From an uncultured Blautia sp. (lineage in GTDB: Bacteria > Bacillota > Clostridia > Lachnospirales > Lachnospiraceae), in the NCBI GenBank assembly GCA_900551075.1, contig URVB01000005.1:1-64000 (forward strand): a stretch of 64,000 nucleotides of DNA, in the 5' to 3' direction. Shown one piece after another: positions 62,265-64,000 of the stretch (positions are counted from its first letter, which is position 1; every line of letters starts with the position of its first letter). Below the pieces are notes generated by a model. The model searched no databases. It was not told where the DNA came from and worked only from the letters and a program-made list of their open reading frames with translations. A program made the position numbers and the translations under genes.

Positions 62265-62615
62265 ATGGAACAGAAAACAACCATTACCTTTCAGGCAGCG
62301 GAATGCGGGGAGTTTCATAATCTGGGGCAGTATGTGGAATGTGAGACATTAAAGGAAGCGTACCGGGCATATCAAAGATTTTTAAAGACTTCCCCACAGA
62401 TGGGACCGTCCTTGGAATTTACCCTGCATCATGCAGATGATCCGTTGTATTCGGAGTTGGGGTATCCACTCTGCATGAGAGGCATGGGGCATGAATTTTT
62501 TACGGATGTGAAGTATTTTGAACAGCATCCGCTGGTGCAGGAAGCTGTAAAGGAATTGCGGCAGTTAGAAGAAGCTCAGGCGAAGAAAGGAAAAAGGAGA
62601 GGGCAGGAACGATGA
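62265..62615 (+). CDS. Small ICE protein of unknown function (LPD-like)
   Basis: Protein of 116 residues: ITFQAAECGEFHNLGQYVECETLKEAYRAYQRF, then LEFTLHHADDPLYSELGYPLCMRG and FTDVKYFEQHPLVQEAVKELRQ, a basic tail. This pattern (early FxxxECGE...LG.Y, later HPLVQ) resembles polyvalent-protein-associated domains of phages and ICEs. Function unknown. Twelve bases after the previous gene. Confidence 0.55.
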   Translation: MEQKTTITFQAAECGEFHNLGQYVECETLKEAYRAYQRFLKTSPQMGPSLEFTLHHADDPLYSELGYPLCMRGMGHEFFTDVKYFEQHPLVQEAVKELRQLEEAQAKKGKRRGQER

Positions 62616-62643
62616 TCCTGCCCAGAGGAAAAGAGGTGAGTGA

Positions 62644-64000
62644 TTGAAGGATATCAAGGAAAAGGTAAAAGAGAAGAAACCGAAGATCCGCAATCCGGCA
62701 TCCCGGCTTCCAAAGGAACTGGTTCGTTCTGCTGTTCTGGAGGCGAAAGAAAAATCCAGAGAAGTACCGGGACGTGCAGGCTCAGGTACGGCAGAAGAGT
62801 CCCCAACAGAATATGCAGGAAATAAGATTGAGGCGGCAGAGTACCGGATTGGAAGTGAAGCAGGTTCGGCAGCTTACCGTGGTGGAAAAAGGATTGCCAA
62901 GAAGTCTCGTGAAGTGCTCCGGAAACGGAGTGAAGAAAAAAGAGCCGCACAGTCAGTCAGGGAATCGGCGACAGAAACAGCCAGAGGTTCTTTCCAGACT
63001 GGTCAGGAAAAAGACGCAGGAAATGTATCCCGAAAGCAAGATGTTGCACAGGTAAGGATTAAGGAGAAACAGAAGGGGAAAGCAGGCGTAAAGGAAGCAC
63101 CTAAGAGAGAGATTAAGAAAGCACCTCGTGTAGTGAAATCCTCACCCCTAGCATCTGATAAAGTAAAAACCCAGAGTCTTTATCAAAGAAATCGAGCCAG
63201 AAAAACGGCACAGGCAGCCAGACAGGCGGCGGTGAAATCCGCACAGGCAGCCAGACAGAGTGCAAAGACAGCGAAAACAACCGCAAGGGGAATTAAGGCA
63301 GTTGTTGAGGCGGCAGCTACAACGGTAAAGGCAGCCTTTGCAGCCTTGATGGCTGGAGGCGGTGCGGTTCTTATCATACTGATCTTAATTATAGGCATTA
63401 TTGGAGGCGCTGCATTTATGGGAAATTCCCAGAGTGCAGAGCCTTTAAGTGCAGAAGTGCTGGCACATACCCCGACCATTCAGAGGTATGCCAGCGAATA
63501 TGGAATCCTGGAGTATGTCGCAGTGATACAGGCAATCATGATGCAGGAAAGCGGGGGCAGGGGAACGGATCCTATGCAGTCCAGTGAATGCCCTTATAAT
63601 ACCGAGTATCCTAATAGTCCGGGAGCAATTCAGGATGCAGACTATTCCATCAAGGTGGGAATCCAGTATTATGCAGACTGCATCCGGGAGGCAGGATGTG
63701 AAAGTCCGCAGGATATGGACAGACTGAAGCTCTCGCTTCAGGGGTATAATTACGGGAATGGATACATAACATGGGCAATCCGGAATCATGGTGGCTACAG
63801 TGCAGCCAACGCACTGCAGTTTTCTCAGGAACAGGCTGCCGCTCATGGATGGGAACGGTATGGAGATCCGGAGTATGTGCCTCATGTTTTAAGATATTAT
63901 TCGGGTGGTGGTCTGTTTGCCGGACTATTCGGAAACCAGCAGATCGTCACTATAGCAAAGAGCCAGCTTGGAAATGAAGGCGGTCAGAAGTTTTGGTCAT
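62644..64000 (+). CDS. CwlT-type bifunctional cell-wall hydrolase, 3' end outside the window
   Basis: The open frame runs from TTG 62644 (AGAGGTGAG upstream) past the window edge, at least 452 codons. The first 230 residues are basic and disordered (QAARQAAVKSAQAARQS), then one membrane helix (AVLIILILIIGIIGGAAF, about 241-258). A lysozyme-like domain follows (IQAIMMQESGGRGTDPMQSSE with the catalytic Glu, then NYGNGYITWAIRNHGGYS, about 297-400). IVTIAKSQLGNEGG begins an NlpC/P60 peptidase. It opens peptidoglycan for the conjugation channel. No ATG start exists ahead of the helix. Confidence 0.82.
   Translation, partial: MKDIKEKVKEKKPKIRNPASRLPKELVRSAVLEAKEKSREVPGRAGSGTAEESPTEYAGNKIEAAEYRIGSEAGSAAYRGGKRIAKKSREVLRKRSEEKRAAQSVRESATETARGSFQTGQEKDAGNVSRKQDVAQVRIKEKQKGKAGVKEAPKREIKKAPRVVKSSPLASDKVKTQSLYQRNRARKTAQAARQAAVKSAQAARQSAKTAKTTARGIKAVVEAAATTVKAAFAALMAGGGAVLIILILIIGIIGGAAFMGNSQSAEPLSAEVLAHTPTIQRYASEYGILEYVAVIQAIMMQESGGRGTDPMQSSECPYNTEYPNSPGAIQDADYSIKVGIQYYADCIREAGCESPQDMDRLKLSLQGYNYGNGYITWAIRNHGGYSAANALQFSQEQAAAHGWERYGDPEYVPHVLRYYSGGGLFAGLFGNQQIVTIAKSQLGNEGGQKFWS

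Larger units (their letters stand above)
34117..64000 (+). mobile_element. Integrative conjugative element backbone (VirB4/MobP/PrgI type), right end outside the window
   Basis: Nearly thirty same-strand genes form a conjugation element: ParM pair, methyltransferases, adhesin and sortase, MobC and MobP relaxase, VirD4, Maff2, TrbL-like, PrgI, VirB4 and CwlT. No integrase, excisionase or att site was found, so the ends are not fixed. The defence genes from about 26.0 kb may be cargo inside the same element. Confidence 0.8.

Noticed and set aside
63183..63479. Minus-strand 98-codon Ala-rich frame
   Set aside because: Antisense to the Ala/Lys-rich linker and membrane helix of the CwlT-type gene.
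1..64000. CRISPR arrays, tRNA or rRNA genes
   Set aside because: No regularly spaced identical repeats with unique spacers, and no cloverleaf or rRNA-like sequence, was seen on reading. This was done by eye, without a model search.

Overview
The window looks like a gut Lachnospiraceae-type Firmicute (clostridial cluster XIVa). The reasons are strong AGGAGG ribosome-binding sites, frequent GTG/TTG starts, GPH sugar symporter and AraC sugar loci, a yjdF-type RNA, and a VirB4/PrgI/Maff2/CwlT integrative conjugative element (ICE) of the kind common in these bacteria. No rRNA, tRNA or CRISPR array was recognised.

Left part (1-16.9 kb), chromosomal. A TetR-like remnant is followed by a sugar locus on both strands around a central AraC regulator (5283). 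The minus arm encodes a GH106-like glycoside hydrolase, a VOC protein and a GPH symporter. The plus arm encodes an aldo/keto reductase and rhamnulose-1-phosphate aldolase (RhaD). Together they suggest uptake and breakdown of a rhamnose-containing glycoside. Next come a MATE transporter remnant cut by a degenerate IS1182-type element (8760-10321), an unknown pair of small genes, a yjdF azaaromatic-type riboswitch with its yjdF gene, a broken GNAT gene, a PHP-family phosphatase, an MFS transporter and a divergent AraC regulator.

Centre (17.2-26.0 kb). One co-directional operon encodes an Fe-S cysteine desulfidase-like lyase, a complete LivKHMGF-type ABC importer, a DhaK/DhaL-type two-subunit kinase without a PTS partner, and a protein like L-2-amino-thiazoline-4-carboxylate hydrolase. 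I read this as a predicted uptake and degradation route for a sulfur- or nitrogen-containing organic compound. It is followed by the sensor half of a sigma-54-type regulator that stops abruptly in its PAS domain.

Cargo (26.3-33.8 kb). The DNA is AT-rich and holds an OLD-family nuclease plus UvrD-like helicase pair (Gabija-like defence), a pentapeptide-repeat protein, a secreted EndA-like nuclease with a coupled small gene, and a DUF3800 protein.

Right part (34.1 kb to the end), ICE backbone, all on the plus strand. In order: an actin-like ParM with a small ParR-like partner, a helical/acidic protein, a C5 cytosine methyltransferase, amidoligase plus gamma-glutamylcyclotransferase-like enzymes, a large Cna-B surface adhesin with a class B sortase, a SAM synthetase, a Toprim protein, an N6/N4-type DNA methyltransferase, small accessory genes, MobC and a MobP relaxase, ArdC-like and DUF3801 proteins, the VirD4 coupling protein, Maff2, a TrbL/VirB6-like protein, PrgI and VirB4. 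A cluster of about seven 20-bp iteron-like repeats follows (61058-61358), then a DUF6674-like protein and the start of a CwlT-type cell-wall hydrolase running off the window. No integrase or attachment site is visible, so the element ends are not defined. The truncated regulator at 26.02 kb is the best candidate left junction.
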